Below the pieces are notes generated by a model. That model worked only from the letters and a program-made list of their open reading frames with translations. It did not search any database and was not told where the DNA came from. This document shows, one piece after another, positions 11,081-23,341 of a stretch of 64,000 nucleotides of DNA (positions within the stretch are counted from its first letter, which is position 1; each line of letters opens with the position of its first letter). The DNA comes from Albibacillus kandeliae. Lineage in GTDB: Bacteria > Pseudomonadota > Alphaproteobacteria > Rhodobacterales > Rhodobacteraceae. The translations under genes were made by a program, and so were the position numbers. The stretch covers positions 248,001 through 312,000 of the forward strand of contig NZ_QEHM01000008.1 of assembly GCF_003116585.1 (NCBI RefSeq), in the 5' to 3' direction.

Positions 11081-12181
11081 TCAGAGCTTGAGCTCGAGCC
11101 CCTCGGTCAGCGCCGGGTCCACGTAGCCGAGCGAGCCGGACATCATGTAGTCGAGCTGGATCTTGAACACCCGCGCCGCGTTCGGATCGCGGTTGGCGTA
11201 GTCGAACCAGATCGGCACGGCGACCTCGGTCATCAGGTCCACGTCGTCCTGGCTGAGGCGGGTAACCTCGGTGCCATCCGCCGCGAACTTGCCCCAGGCC
11301 TCCTGGTCCGCCTTCTGGATCGCCGCATAGTGCATGTCGGAGTAGACATGCGTCTCCATTTCCATGAACTGCTTCATCTGCGGCGAGAGCTTGTCCCACG
11401 CGGCCTGACCCACGGTGATGTCCATGATATCGACCGGCTGGTACAGCGACATGAAGCCCGGAGGGCCCATGACGATGTAGTTGGTCACCTGGCTGAAGCC
11501 GAGCGCGTAGTTCACCGCCGGGCCCACGTAGTCGGCCACGTCGATGGTGCCCTTCTCCAGCGCCGGGAAGATCTCGGACCCCGGCAGAACCGTGGTTTCG
11601 GCCCCGACAGCGTTGAAGACTTCGGCCACCATGCCACCCGGCAGACGCATCTTGCGGCCGGCAAAGTCGTCGATCGAGCGGATCGGCACCTTGGAGTGGA
11701 TGATGTTCGCGTCATGGTGCACCGGGCCGATGAAATGCATGCCCTGCGCCGCATAAAGCTCGCGCGCGATGTCGATCCCGCCAAGCCCGTAGTAGAACGT
11801 GTCGAATTCCGACGGCTGACGCAGACCCAGGGGGATCGAGGTCAGGAAGGTTGCGGCGGGGATGATGCCCTGCGCATAGATGGTAAACGGGTTCACCGCC
11901 TCCAGCACGCCGTTCTTCACCGCGTCGAACAGCTGGAAATCCCCCACGACGTCATTGGCGCCAAAGGGCGTAAAGGCCAGTTCGCCGCCGGTCTTCTCGA
12001 CAATCGTGGCGCACCAGTCCTTGAAGATCTGCAGCCCCGCGCCGCCCGGCCAGCTGGTCTGGATCTTCCAGGTCGTGGTCTGTCCCTGTGCGGTTGCAAT
12101 CGCGGGCGCTGCGAGTGTCGCGGCACCGGCTCCTGCGAATGCGCGCAGGGCACCACGCCGGGTGGTGTTCTTGTCAGTCAT
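11081..12181 (-). CDS. dctP: TRAP transporter substrate-binding protein (DctP family, TakP-like)
   Basis: A 366-residue periplasmic binding protein. The N-terminus carries a twin-arginine signal (TTRRGALRAFAGAG, then ATLAAPAIATA), so it is probably exported folded by Tat. The mature part (WKIQTSWPGGAG, LRQPSEFDTFYYGLGG, KMRLPGGMVAEVF) resembles the branch of DctP proteins that bind 2-oxo acids, lactate or similar monocarboxylates, such as TakP. The substrate call is an inference from resemblance. The start is fixed by GGGAGG 7 bases before the ATG. First gene of its operon. Confidence 0.9.
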   Translation of the reverse strand: MTDKNTTRRGALRAFAGAGAATLAAPAIATAQGQTTTWKIQTSWPGGAGLQIFKDWCATIVEKTGGELAFTPFGANDVVGDFQLFDAVKNGVLEAVNPFTIYAQGIIPAATFLTSIPLGLRQPSEFDTFYYGLGGIDIARELYAAQGMHFIGPVHHDANIIHSKVPIRSIDDFAGRKMRLPGGMVAEVFNAVGAETTVLPGSEIFPALEKGTIDVADYVGPAVNYALGFSQVTNYIVMGPPGFMSLYQPVDIMDITVGQAAWDKLSPQMKQFMEMETHVYSDMHYAAIQKADQEAWGKFAADGTEVTRLSQDDVDLMTEVAVPIWFDYANRDPNAARVFKIQLDYMMSGSLGYVDPALTEGLELKL

Positions 12182-12287
12182 GATTTTCCTCCCATCGTTA
12201 GACCGGGGCGCCGCGCTCTCCTCCCGCAGCTTTCCCGGTCCCACGCAGGTTAGCGCGAGTTTATTAAATTGGTAAGATAATTTTGCC

Positions 12288-12302
12288 GATATCTGCGATA
12301 TC
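12288..12302. promoter_or_regulatory. inverted repeat upstream of the TRAP operon
   Basis: Two GATATC boxes separated by TGC, about 107 bases before dctP, in an unusually AT-rich stretch likely to hold the promoter. It is symmetric and could be an operator. No regulator gene is adjacent. Confidence 0.35.
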
Positions 12303-12734
12303 CCGGTAAATGGCTGGAATGGCTGACCAAATCTACGGCGAAAACCGTGTGTTTAGCACGGCAATCAATAGTGAGCTGTCGGACAACATGGCGTGCGAAC
12401 GCTGCTAACCGGGCGGCGCCGTCGGATATGGCTACGGAGACCGGGATAAGGGGCTGACGCAGAAAGCTATGCAACCCGGCCCCCCGGGCGACGTGCCCTT
12501 GTCGCGCGCCCCGCGCATGACTGCGCCAGAGGAGACAGCCGCAAGCCCGGCAGGCTTGCCGTTTCAGAGCAGTTAGCTCGGCGCGGCCGGGTTACCCCGA
12601 CCGCACACATTTCTCGCTACGAAGCCCTAGCGGTGGCTTCTCATCAGGTTGCGCACCCTATCGGGTCCTCGACTGGAAACTGGCGATTGCAGCCCAGCCC
12701 CGATCCGGGTGAACAACCTTCTGAGATTTCACAC
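12303..12734. other. intergenic region with no gene seen
   Basis: About 430 bases between the TRAP promoter and the 3' end of hutU. Reading frames here lack ribosome sites and family resemblance. The only structure noticed is a 7-bp hairpin, arms GCAAGCC and GGCTTGC, at 12541-12559, without a following T run in either direction. Confidence 0.6.
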
Positions 12735-14417
12735 TTAACCGAGGATTCCCGGCAGCTTCAGCCCGTTCTCGCGGGCGCAGTCTACCGCGATCTCGTAACC
12801 GGCATCGGCGTGGCGCATCACACCAGTGGCCGGGTCGTTCCACAGCACCCGCGCAAGGCGCTTGTCAGCGTCCTCGGTCCCGTCACAGCAGATCACCATG
12901 CCGGAGTGCTGAGAAAAGCCCATGCCGACCCCGCCACCGTGATGCAGCGAAACCCAGGTCGCCCCGCTTGCGGTGTTCAGCAGAGCGTTCAGCAGCGGCC
13001 AATCGCTGACCGCGTCCGAACCATCCTTCATCGACTCCGTTTCGCGGTTGGGGCTGGCCACGGAACCGGAATCGAGGTGATCACGGCCAATCACCACGGG
13101 CGCTTTTAGCTCACCATTCCTCACCATCTCGTTAAAGGCGAGGCCAAGACGGTGGCGCTGCCCCAGCCCGACCCAGCAGATCCGCGCCGGCAGGCCCTGG
13201 AAGGCGATGCGTTCGCGCGCCATGTCGAGCCACTGGTGCAGGTGCTCGTCGTCGGGGATCAGTTCCTTGACCTTCTGGTCGGTCTTGTAGATGTCCTCCG
13301 GATCGCCGGAGAGCGCGCACCAGCGGAACGGCCCGACACCCCGGCAGAACAGCGGGCGGATATAGGCTGGTACGAACCCCGGGAAGGCAAAGGCGTTTTC
13401 CAGCCCCTCCTCCAGCGCCACCTGCCTGATATTGTTGCCATAATCCAGCGTCGGCACGCCCGCGTTCCAGAAGTCGACCATCGCGGCGACGTGTTCCTTC
13501 ATCGACGCCCGCGCCGCCTTTTCCACTGCCTTCGGATCGCTCTCGCGCTTGGCGCGCCACTCGGCCAGTCCCCAGCCCTTGGGCAGGTAGCCGTTCAACG
13601 GATCGTGCGCGCTGGTCTGGTCGGTCACGATGTCCGGCCGCATCCCGCCCGCCTTCATGCGGCGAACCAGTTCGGGAAACACCTCGGCGGCATTGCCCAG
13701 CAGACCGACCGATTTCGCCTCGCCCGCCTTGGTCCAGCGGTCGATCATCTCGAGCGCCTCGTCCAGCGTCTCGGCCTTCTCGTCGAGGTACTTGGTGCGC
13801 AGTCTGAAGTCGATGGAATCCGGGTTGCACTCCACCGCGAGGCAGCTGGCCCCGGCAAAGACCGCCGCCAGCGGCTGGGCCCCGCCCATGCCTCCAAGCC
13901 CGCCCGTCAGGATCCACTTGCCGGTCAGATCGCCGCCGTAATGCTGGCGTCCGGCCTCGGCAAAAGTCTCGTAGGTTCCCTGCACAATGCCTTGGGTTCC
14001 AATGTAAATCCACGAACCGGCCGTCATCTGGCCGTACATGGCGAGCCCCTTCTTGTCGAGCTCGTTGAAGTGATCCCAGGTGGCCCAGTGCGGCACGAGG
14101 TTGCTGTTGGCGATCAGCACGCGCGGCGCGTTTTCATGGGTCCGGAACACCCCCACCGGCTTGCCGGACTGCACCAGCAGCGTCTCGTCCGCCTCGAGAT
14201 CGACCAGCGAGGCGACGATGCGGTCGAAATCCTCCCAGGTCCGGGCGGCCCGACCGATTCCACCGTAAACCACCAGCTCGTGCGGGTTCTCGGCGACGTC
14301 CGGATGCAGGTTGTTCATCAGCATCCGCATCGGCGCCTCGGTCAGCCAGGATTTGGCCGTCAGCTCGGTTCCGGTCGGCGGAAACACATCGCGGGTATTG
14401 TGGCGCGGGTTGGTCAT
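12735..14417 (-). CDS. hutU: urocanate hydratase
   Basis: Hydrates urocanate to 4-imidazolone-5-propionate using tightly bound NAD+ as electrophile, the second step of histidine breakdown. 560 residues is the usual length. Landmarks include [37 protein letters not shown] and the late segment [14 protein letters not shown] with its conserved active-site Cys. It is the last gene of the hut operon and overlaps hutG by 4 bases. No clear terminator was seen after it. Confidence 0.97.
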   Translation of the reverse strand: MTNPRHNTRDVFPPTGTELTAKSWLTEAPMRMLMNNLHPDVAENPHELVVYGGIGRAARTWEDFDRIVASLVDLEADETLLVQSGKPVGVFRTHENAPRVLIANSNLVPHWATWDHFNELDKKGLAMYGQMTAGSWIYIGTQGIVQGTYETFAEAGRQHYGGDLTGKWILTGGLGGMGGAQPLAAVFAGASCLAVECNPDSIDFRLRTKYLDEKAETLDEALEMIDRWTKAGEAKSVGLLGNAAEVFPELVRRMKAGGMRPDIVTDQTSAHDPLNGYLPKGWGLAEWRAKRESDPKAVEKAARASMKEHVAAMVDFWNAGVPTLDYGNNIRQVALEEGLENAFAFPGFVPAYIRPLFCRGVGPFRWCALSGDPEDIYKTDQKVKELIPDDEHLHQWLDMARERIAFQGLPARICWVGLGQRHRLGLAFNEMVRNGELKAPVVIGRDHLDSGSVASPNRETESMKDGSDAVSDWPLLNALLNTASGATWVSLHHGGGVGMGFSQHSGMVICCDGTEDADKRLARVLWNDPATGVMRHADAGYEIAVDCARENGLKLPGILG

Positions 14418-15214
14418 CGGTTCAGCTCTCCCGTTTGAACTAAGCGCTGCAAGGCGTTGAGAATGTTTGACAAGTGGTTCCGGATTTTATCCCCATCCAC
14501 CTGTGAATAAGTCCAGGGCGGGGTCTCGGAGGCGAGGTAGGTCGACTGGGCCAGTTCCATCTGGATCGCATGGACCCCGGTCTCTGGTCGGCCATAGTGG
14601 CGCGTCGTCCACCCGCCCTTGAACCTTCCGTTAAGAATCGAGGTGTAACCTGGGGCCGCGGCGCAGAGTTGCTCCACCGTCCGCTCCACGATCGGCGCAC
14701 AGGAGGCGGACTGGTTCGTGCCGATGTTGAAATCCGGCAATATTCCCGGAAACAGAAAGGAGATTTCCGACCTGATAGAGTGGCAATCATACAAGATCGC
14801 AACGCCATGTATGCCCCTCACGCGGTCCAGTTCGGCGGACAGGGCCTCGTGATAGGGCCGGTGAAAAGCATCGACGCGACGGGCGATTTCGGCGGCGTCG
14901 GGCTCCTGCCCGTCTCGATAGATCGGCCGCCCGTCGAAATCGGTCAGCGGGCAAAGCCCGGTGGTGTTCTGGCCCGGGTACAAGCTCTCGTCATCAGGGG
15001 CGCGGTTCACGTCGATGACATAGCGGTGCACCGGGGTGCGCACGGTGGTCGCCCCCTCCAGCAGTCCGTCGTAAAGGCGATGGATGTGCCAGTCGGTATC
15101 CGCAAGGGCGCGCCCGGTTTCGTTCAGCCGTTCCCAGGCGTCCGGTGGAACATCGGTGCCGGTGTGCGGCAGGCCAAGGACGATGGGGCTGTCCCCCCGG
15201 GTGACCTCGATCAT
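14414..15214 (-). CDS. hutG: N-formylglutamate deformylase
   Basis: A 266-residue zinc-dependent amidohydrolase of the N-formylglutamate amidohydrolase family, seen from [21 protein letters not shown], the [20 protein letters not shown] block and [10 protein letters not shown]. It releases formate and glutamate in the five-step histidine route. It is not the arginase-like formiminoglutamase, so the pathway needs a formiminoglutamate deiminase (HutF), which I do not find intact in this window. Overlaps of ATGA type on both sides show tight coupling. Confidence 0.94.
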   Translation of the reverse strand: MIEVTRGDSPIVLGLPHTGTDVPPDAWERLNETGRALADTDWHIHRLYDGLLEGATTVRTPVHRYVIDVNRAPDDESLYPGQNTTGLCPLTDFDGRPIYRDGQEPDAAEIARRVDAFHRPYHEALSAELDRVRGIHGVAILYDCHSIRSEISFLFPGILPDFNIGTNQSASCAPIVERTVEQLCAAAPGYTSILNGRFKGGWTTRHYGRPETGVHAIQMELAQSTYLASETPPWTYSQVDGDKIRNHLSNILNALQRLVQTGELNR

Positions 15215-16719
15215 GCGGAGCGCTCCAGCAGGCGGCCCTCGCGGACCAGTTCGGCGGCCTTGGCGATGTCGGGCGCCAGGTACCGGTCCTCGGCCAACGG
15301 AGCCACTTCGGCGCGGAGGCAGGCCAGAACAGCGGCCAGTCGCGGCGAGGTTGCCAGCGGCCGGCGCGCCTCGATCCCCTGCCCGGCACACATCGCCTCG
15401 ACCCCCAGGATCACGGCCAGATTCTCGACCATCCGCATCAGGCGGAAGGCACCGTGGGCGGCCATGCTGACGTGGTCCTCCTGGTTGGCCGAGGTCGGGG
15501 TCGAGTCAGTGACGCAGGGCATCGCGATGTGCTTGTTCTCGCTCATCAGGGCGGCCGTGGTGACCTCGGCAATCATCAGACCCGAATTCAGGCCCGGATC
15601 CGGCGTCAGGAAGGGCGGCAGGTCATGGCTCAGGGTCGGGTCGACCATCAGCGCGACGCGCCGCTGGGCGATGGCGCCGATCTCGGCCAGTGCCAGGGCG
15701 ATCTGGTCGGCGGCAAACCCGACCGGCTCGGCATGGAAGTTGCCGCCCGACACGATCAGCCCCGAACCGACCAGCACCAGCGGGTTGTCGGTCACCGCGT
15801 TAGCCTCGATCTCGAGCGTGCGCCCAGCCTGCGCAATGATATCGGCGGCGGCACCCACCACCTGCGGCTGGCAGCGGATGCAATACGGATCCTGCACGCG
15901 GCTGTCGTTTTCGCGGTGGCTCTCGCGGATCTCGCTGCCCTCCATCAGCGCGCGCATCTGCGCGGCGACGGCGATCTGCCCGGGATGGCCGCGCAGAGCG
16001 TGGATCTCGGGGCGCAGCGGCGCAGTGGAACCCATGATCGCGTCAGTCGAGAGCGCGGCGATGACGATGGAGTTCTGCACCATCCGCTCGGCCTCGAAAT
16101 ACCCGGCGAGGGCGCAGGCTGTGGAAAACTGCGTGCCGTTGATCAGCGCCAGCCCCTCCTTCGGGCCCAGCACCACGGGCTCCAGTCCTGCCCGGCTCAG
16201 CGCCTCGCGCCCTGCCAGCCGTTCGCCACCGACCAGGGCCTCGCCCGCGCCGATCATGACCGCGGTCATATGGGCCAGTGGCGCGAGATCGCCCGAGGCC
16301 CCGACCGACCCCTGGTGCGGCACCACCGGCGTCACCCCGGCGGCCAGCATCGCCTCGAGCAGCGCGCAAATCTCCCAGCGCACACCCGAAGCGCCGCGCC
16401 CCAAAGACATAAGCTTGAGCGCCATCATCAGGCGGGTCAGCCGGGGCGAGAGCGGTTCACCGACACCACAGCAATGGGAAAGGATCAGGTTTTCCTGAAG
16501 TTTCTCGGTATCTTCCGGCGCGATCTTGCGGTTGGCCAATTTGCCAAAGCCGGTGTTCACCCCGTAGACCGGTGCCTGCCCACGGGCGGCGGCGGCAACC
16601 AGCGCCGCGGCGGCCTCGATCTCGGGACGGGCCCCGGGCGCAAGTCGCACCGAAAGCTCCTCGCGATAGATCCGTTCCAAATCCGACAGGGCCACCTGGC
16701 CCGGCGTAACCTCGATCAT
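15211..16719 (-). CDS. hutH: histidine ammonia-lyase
   Basis: Eliminates ammonia from histidine to give urocanate, the entry step of the hut pathway. The Ala141-Ser142-Gly143 triad that cyclises into the MIO electrophile is present in [14 protein letters not shown]. Other landmarks are [12 protein letters not shown] and [12 protein letters not shown]. 502 residues, full length. It overlaps hutI upstream and hutG downstream by 4 bases each. Confidence 0.97.
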   Translation of the reverse strand: MIEVTPGQVALSDLERIYREELSVRLAPGARPEIEAAAALVAAAARGQAPVYGVNTGFGKLANRKIAPEDTEKLQENLILSHCCGVGEPLSPRLTRLMMALKLMSLGRGASGVRWEICALLEAMLAAGVTPVVPHQGSVGASGDLAPLAHMTAVMIGAGEALVGGERLAGREALSRAGLEPVVLGPKEGLALINGTQFSTACALAGYFEAERMVQNSIVIAALSTDAIMGSTAPLRPEIHALRGHPGQIAVAAQMRALMEGSEIRESHRENDSRVQDPYCIRCQPQVVGAAADIIAQAGRTLEIEANAVTDNPLVLVGSGLIVSGGNFHAEPVGFAADQIALALAEIGAIAQRRVALMVDPTLSHDLPPFLTPDPGLNSGLMIAEVTTAALMSENKHIAMPCVTDSTPTSANQEDHVSMAAHGAFRLMRMVENLAVILGVEAMCAGQGIEARRPLATSPRLAAVLACLRAEVAPLAEDRYLAPDIAKAAELVREGRLLERSA

Positions 16720-17906
16720 CCTTCACCTCCGATAATCCGCCGGTGCAGCGGGTTGAACCCGATCCGGTAGGACAGCTCTCCCGGGCTCTCCGCGTCCCAG
16801 ACGGCCAGATCCGCGCGCATCCCGGCGGCCACCTGCCCGCAGTCCGAAAGCCCAAGCGCGCGCGCGGCATGAACCGTCACCCCGGCCAGCGCCTCCTCGG
16901 GCGTCAGGCGAAACAGGGTGCAGCCCATGTTCAGGGTCAGCAGCAGCGAGGTCATGGGCGATGACCCGGGATTGCAGTCCGTGGCGAGGGCCATGGGAAC
17001 GCCATGTCGACGAAAGGCGGCGACCGGCGGCGCCTGCGTCTCGCGCAGGGTATAGAAGGCGCCCGGCAGGAGCACCGCCACGGTCCCCGAGGCGGCAAGC
17101 GCCGCCGCGTCCGCATCGTTCGCGTATTCGACGTGATCGGCCGAGAGCGCGCCGTAGCGTGCCGCGAGGAGCGTTCCGCCGATGTTGGAGAGCTGTTCGG
17201 CATGGAGCTTCACCGGCAGGCCGAGCGCCCGGGCGGCCTCGAACACCCGCGCCATCTGCGCCGTGTCAAAGGCGATGCCCTCACAGAACCCATCGACCGC
17301 ATCGACAAGCCCCTCGGCATGGGCCGCATGCAGCGCGGGGATGCAGACCTCGTCTATATAGGCATCCGCCCGCCCCGCGTAGTTGGCAGGCACTGCATGG
17401 GCACCGAGGAATGAGGTCACCACCCGCACATCGCGCCGCCGCCCGAGAGCGCGGGCCGCGCGCAGCATCCGCAGTTCGGTCTCGAGGTCGAGCCCATAGC
17501 CCGACTTGATCTCGACAGTGCCGACACCCTCGGCGATCAGCGTATCCAGCCGGGGCAGCGCTGCCTCAACGAGCGCCTCCTCGCTGGCCAGGCGGGTCGC
17601 CCCCACGGTCGAGACGATGCCGCCCCCTGCCCGCGCGACCTCTTCGTAGCTGGCGCCGTTCAGCCGCATCTCGAACTCCAGCGCGCGATGGCCGCCAAAG
17701 ACGAGATGGGTGTGGCAATCGATCAGCGCGGGTGTCACCAGACGGCCTTGCAGGTCCTCGGCGGCCACATCGGCAAAGGCGGCGGGCACCTCGGTGCCCA
17801 CATGGGCGATCCGACCCTCCTCCAGAGCGATCACCCCCGCCTCGACGAGGCCATAGCCCCCGATCATGGTCGCGATCCGTGCACCTTTCAGGACTCGCCG
17901 TGCCAT
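16716..17906 (-). CDS. hutI: imidazolonepropionase
   Basis: A metal-dependent amidohydrolase that opens imidazolone propionate to N-formimino-glutamate, the third step of histidine use. The metal-binding H65-x-H67 lies in [10 protein letters not shown], and the family segments [16 protein letters not shown] and [11 protein letters not shown] are intact. 396 residues. It is the first gene of the operon. The start just inside the HutC-type operator region was chosen over a longer frame that would translate through the operator. Confidence 0.96.
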   Translation of the reverse strand: MARRVLKGARIATMIGGYGLVEAGVIALEEGRIAHVGTEVPAAFADVAAEDLQGRLVTPALIDCHTHLVFGGHRALEFEMRLNGASYEEVARAGGGIVSTVGATRLASEEALVEAALPRLDTLIAEGVGTVEIKSGYGLDLETELRMLRAARALGRRRDVRVVTSFLGAHAVPANYAGRADAYIDEVCIPALHAAHAEGLVDAVDGFCEGIAFDTAQMARVFEAARALGLPVKLHAEQLSNIGGTLLAARYGALSADHVEYANDADAAALAASGTVAVLLPGAFYTLRETQAPPVAAFRRHGVPMALATDCNPGSSPMTSLLLTLNMGCTLFRLTPEEALAGVTVHAARALGLSDCGQVAAGMRADLAVWDAESPGELSYRIGFNPLHRRIIGGEG

Positions 17907-17920
17907 CAGTGATTGACCCC

Positions 17921-17968
17921 TTATGTCTGAGTTAATATTTTTATGTATAGACATAATCGAGTCGTCAA
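17921..17968 (-). promoter_or_regulatory. hutI promoter with HutC-type operator
   Basis: On the minus strand, TTGACG (17963-17968) and CATAAA (17940-17945), 17 bases apart, make a plausible sigma-70 promoter for hutI. The palindrome TTATGT-ATAG-ACATAA (17941-17956) covers its spacer and -10 region, and a second TTATGTCT half-site lies at 17921. The site stands between hutI and the divergent hutC, so HutC repression relieved by urocanate is the natural reading. Assignment to HutC is inferred from position. Confidence 0.7.
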
Positions 17969-17978
17969 GGGAAAGCTC

Positions 17979-18053
17979 ATGACAGTCCTCCATGCGAAAT
18001 CGGCCCTGTCGGGCAACCGGGCCTGCCCTGCACCGCTTGAGGGCGCGAAGTGA
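17979..18053 (+). CDS. 24-codon reading frame before hutC: possible hutF relic or leader peptide
   Basis: An ATG preceded by AGGGAAAG opens a frame of 24 codons whose TGA overlaps the hutC ATG (TGATG), so it is probably translated and coupled to hutC. Its first ten residues, [10 protein letters not shown], resemble the N-terminus of formiminoglutamate deiminase HutF, which often begins with a short strand and an AERALLPEGW-like segment. The rest does not. It could be what remains after an internal deletion of hutF, or simply a leader peptide. The resemblance is weak, from memory and short. Confidence 0.4.
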   Translation: MTVLHAKSALSGNRACPAPLEGAK

Positions 18054-18742
18054 TGGCGATCACCTGGCAGGACATCCACAAGGAAGCGCTGGAGCGGATC
18101 CACAGCCGCGACTGGGCGCCGGGCGCGCTGATCCCGAACGAGGCCGATCTGGCCGCCGAACTCGGCTGTTCGCGCGCCACGGTGAACCGGGCGCTCAGGG
18201 CCCTTGCCGAGGATGGTTGGCTGGAGCGACGGCGCAAGGCGGGCACCCGCGTCGCGATGGCCCCCCAGCGGCGCGCACGGCTGGCGATCCCGATTCTGCG
18301 CGAGGCGGTCGAGGCGCGTGGCCAGAGCTTTGCGCACAGCCTCCTCAGCCGCGAGACCGAGGCGATGCCGCCTCTCGAACGTGCCCTGCTTGGGCTTTCG
18401 GCCGAGGCCGTGACCCAGCGCGTGCGCACGCTGTTCCTGGCCGATGGCCAGCCCTACGCTCTGGAAGACCGCTGGGTCCATCTCGACGGCGCGCCGGGCT
18501 TTGCCGCACAGGAGTTGAAAGAGGTCTGCGCGAACGAATGGCTGGTGCAGCACACGCCCTTCGCCCGTGGCACGATGGACTATCTGGCCAGCCCCGCCGG
18601 GCCCTTCGAAGCCCGCCACCTTGGCTGTCCCGAGGGCACCGCCCTGCTGGCGATGGAGCGCGCCACCTTCAGCCCCGATACGGCGGTCACCTTCGTGCGC
18701 ACCCACTTCGCGCCGGGGCACCGGGTCCGGCTGGAGCTCTGA
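18053..18742 (+). CDS. hutC: histidine utilization repressor HutC, GntR family
   Basis: A 229-residue GntR/HutC-family regulator. The N-terminal winged helix-turn-helix ([20 protein letters not shown], then [22 protein letters not shown]) is followed by a UTRA ligand-binding domain (about residues 75-225, with [10 protein letters not shown] and [10 protein letters not shown]). In characterised hut systems HutC is released by urocanate. It diverges from hutIHGU across a shared operator, so it should also control itself. A GTG directly before the ATG could serve as an alternative start. Confidence 0.92.
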   Translation: MAITWQDIHKEALERIHSRDWAPGALIPNEADLAAELGCSRATVNRALRALAEDGWLERRRKAGTRVAMAPQRRARLAIPILREAVEARGQSFAHSLLSRETEAMPPLERALLGLSAEAVTQRVRTLFLADGQPYALEDRWVHLDGAPGFAAQELKEVCANEWLVQHTPFARGTMDYLASPAGPFEARHLGCPEGTALLAMERATFSPDTAVTFVRTHFAPGHRVRLEL

Positions 18743-18769
18743 CGACGCGGGCGGCCGTGATCAGGCATG

Positions 18770-18791
18770 AAAAAAGCCCCGCTTGGGGGCT
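18770..18791 (-). terminator. rho-independent terminator
   Basis: Arms AGCCCC and GGGGCT around a 5-base loop, followed on the minus strand by six T. It ends the CHAP lipoprotein transcript and may also stop hutC read-through. Confidence 0.82.
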
Positions 18792-18823
18792 CATTCGCAG
18801 GCTGATGTCCGGGTGGTCGACGC

Positions 18824-19357
18824 TTATTGCGCGATCACCGGGTAGATGAACCCGTTCACCGGGTAGACGCTGCCAAAGCTGTCGGGATTGCTCTGCAGCC
18901 GAACCGCCGACCAGTCGTTCTTTTCCGAAACATCGACCACGGCCATGTTCAGCGAAACCTGGTTGCGGTGCCAGTTGGCGTGGTCGATCAGCACTTCGCG
19001 GGCCGAGAGGACCTTGGAGACGACGGCGACGTGACCCATCGGCATGGAGCGGGTCGATTTGAACGCCATGACCGCGCCGACCTCGGGCTCGCGACCCTGA
19101 TCGTAGAGACCCTTGGCCTGGTTCCACCAGGTCTCGGCGTTGCCGCGGATGTCGATGCCGCTGGCGTTGCGGGCGAAGGGAACGCACCAGACCCGCTGGC
19201 CCTTGGCCTGCAGTTCCTTGACTTCACGCAATGCGAAAGCCTGGCGGTCGGGGTCGAGTCCTTGCGGTTCGGTCGTCGAACACGCGGCAGTCAGAAGTAG
19301 CGAAGCACAAAGAATTGACAGCCCGCCCAGCCGCGGAATGACCCGTTTCACGCTCAT
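18824..19357 (-). CDS. CHAP-domain lipoprotein
   Basis: A 177-residue protein with a lipoprotein signal, lipobox LTAAC with the acylated Cys at 26. The mature part is a CHAP domain (cysteine/histidine amidohydrolase-peptidase): C58 in VWCVPFAR, H109 in MGHVAVVS, and the polar partner in IDHANWH. Such enzymes cut amide bonds in peptidoglycan, so a cell-wall role at the outer membrane is likely. The ATG is preceded by GAGGGA. It has its own terminator. Confidence 0.85.
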   Translation of the reverse strand: MSVKRVIPRLGGLSILCASLLLTAACSTTEPQGLDPDRQAFALREVKELQAKGQRVWCVPFARNASGIDIRGNAETWWNQAKGLYDQGREPEVGAVMAFKSTRSMPMGHVAVVSKVLSAREVLIDHANWHRNQVSLNMAVVDVSEKNDWSAVRLQSNPDSFGSVYPVNGFIYPVIAQ

Positions 19358-19567
19358 AAGTCCCTCGTCTTGTCTTCTTTTTGAGAGGCTCCGCCATCCC
19401 TGCCGAGCCGAGCGGAACTTTGTCAGACTGTCGTGAAAAGCAAAGAGGGTGCTGCACGTGTCGGCAAGATCTCGCCGATGCTGAACAAGAGAAGGAACCA
19501 AATGAAACGCGGCGTGAGCAGCCGTATCAGGACCTTACGTCAGCAAGATCGCGCGGCGCCGGCCGGG

Positions 19568-20281
19568 TTACTCGGCGCGGGCGGCCGCCAGAATGGCCCC
19601 CGGCGCGCTGTCCTGCACGAGAATCACGCTGCGATCGTTGCCCGGCGTTTCCGCCGTCAGCGCCAGTTCACCCTGCCCGTCCCAAGTGCCAAGCACGGTC
19701 CAGTCGGTGACGATGTTGGAATAGACGATCGACCTGCCCGCGTTCTCGCCCCGGGTGATCTTGGTCTCGCGCCGCGGCTCGAACCGGACGAGGTGCACCG
19801 CGTACTTGCCGCGCGGCGTCCCGGCCAGCGGGCGCACGACGATCTGCGCCACCCCGGCCCGCCACGTCACGTCCAGGTCTGCCTTGGCGGCAATCCGGCG
19901 ATGCTGTTCGATCAGTTCGCCAAGCTTCATGCCCTTGGCCCCAACGATGCTGTCGACACCGTCGATGATCATCTGCGGGGTATAGACCATGTGCCGGCCT
20001 GCCGCGGTGGCATAGGCCTTCTGCCGCTTGGTAAAGCGGGGATCGGCGAATTCGTCGGCCCAGCCGATGTAGTCCCAATAGTCCACGTGCAGCGCCAGCG
20101 GGATCACGTCGGCCCGCCCGCTCAGCTCGTTCAGCAGCGCATCGGCCGGCGGGCACGAAGAGCAGCCCTGCGAGGTGAACAGCTCCACCACCACCGCCTT
20201 GTCCCCGGCAATCGCGCCCGAAACGGCGCCCGACAGTGCAAGAACGAGTCCCAGTACCGGGGCGATGGGGCGGATTTTCAT
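19568..20281 (-). CDS. DUF1223 family secreted thioredoxin-like protein
   Basis: A 237-residue protein with a signal peptide (about residues 1-26, ending SGAIAG). The thioredoxin-like start VVELFTSQGCSSCPPADALL contains a C40-x2-C43 pair. Later blocks HVDYWDYIGWADEFADPRFT and YTPQMIIDG are typical of the DUF1223 family. A periplasmic redox role is suggested by the CxxC but is not established. It diverges from acnA. Confidence 0.85.
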   Translation of the reverse strand: MKIRPIAPVLGLVLALSGAVSGAIAGDKAVVVELFTSQGCSSCPPADALLNELSGRADVIPLALHVDYWDYIGWADEFADPRFTKRQKAYATAAGRHMVYTPQMIIDGVDSIVGAKGMKLGELIEQHRRIAAKADLDVTWRAGVAQIVVRPLAGTPRGKYAVHLVRFEPRRETKITRGENAGRSIVYSNIVTDWTVLGTWDGQGELALTAETPGNDRSVILVQDSAPGAILAAARAE

Positions 20282-20518
20282 GTGTTGGCTCTCTGCTGCA
20301 ATGTGACGTTCCCTGTATCGGTGGCCAATTGAAATGACCAATCAATCCTTCTTGAAACCCCGGTGAGCGGGCCTACCTTAAGAATGCCAGCCGGGGATTG
20401 TGTGCAATGGTATACAGAAAAACATGAACAACTCAGGATCGCTATTGAACGGCGATCCAACCTGATGCAGATAACGCACAGCGAATTCCCATTTCCCAGT
20501 CAAATGAGGAGGCCACTT

Positions 20519-23263
<2,745 letters not shown>

Positions 23264-23286
23264 TCCGGTTCGACCCGCAAAGCAAG

Positions 23287-23320
23287 AGACCCCCGGCCAT
23301 CGCGCCGGGGGTCTTCGTTT
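23287..23320 (+). terminator. rho-independent terminator of acnA
   Basis: An 11-bp stem, arms AGACCCCCGGC and GCCGGGGGTCT, followed by a T-rich tail, 23 bases after the acnA stop. The facing LysM gene may use it from the other side. Confidence 0.88.
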
Positions 23321-23341
23321 TCGGTCGGCGGTGGTGCCGCG

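Noticed and set aside
12250-12474. A 74-codon minus-strand frame upstream of the first TRAP operon
   Set aside because: Lies over the AT-rich promoter region and has no ribosome site.
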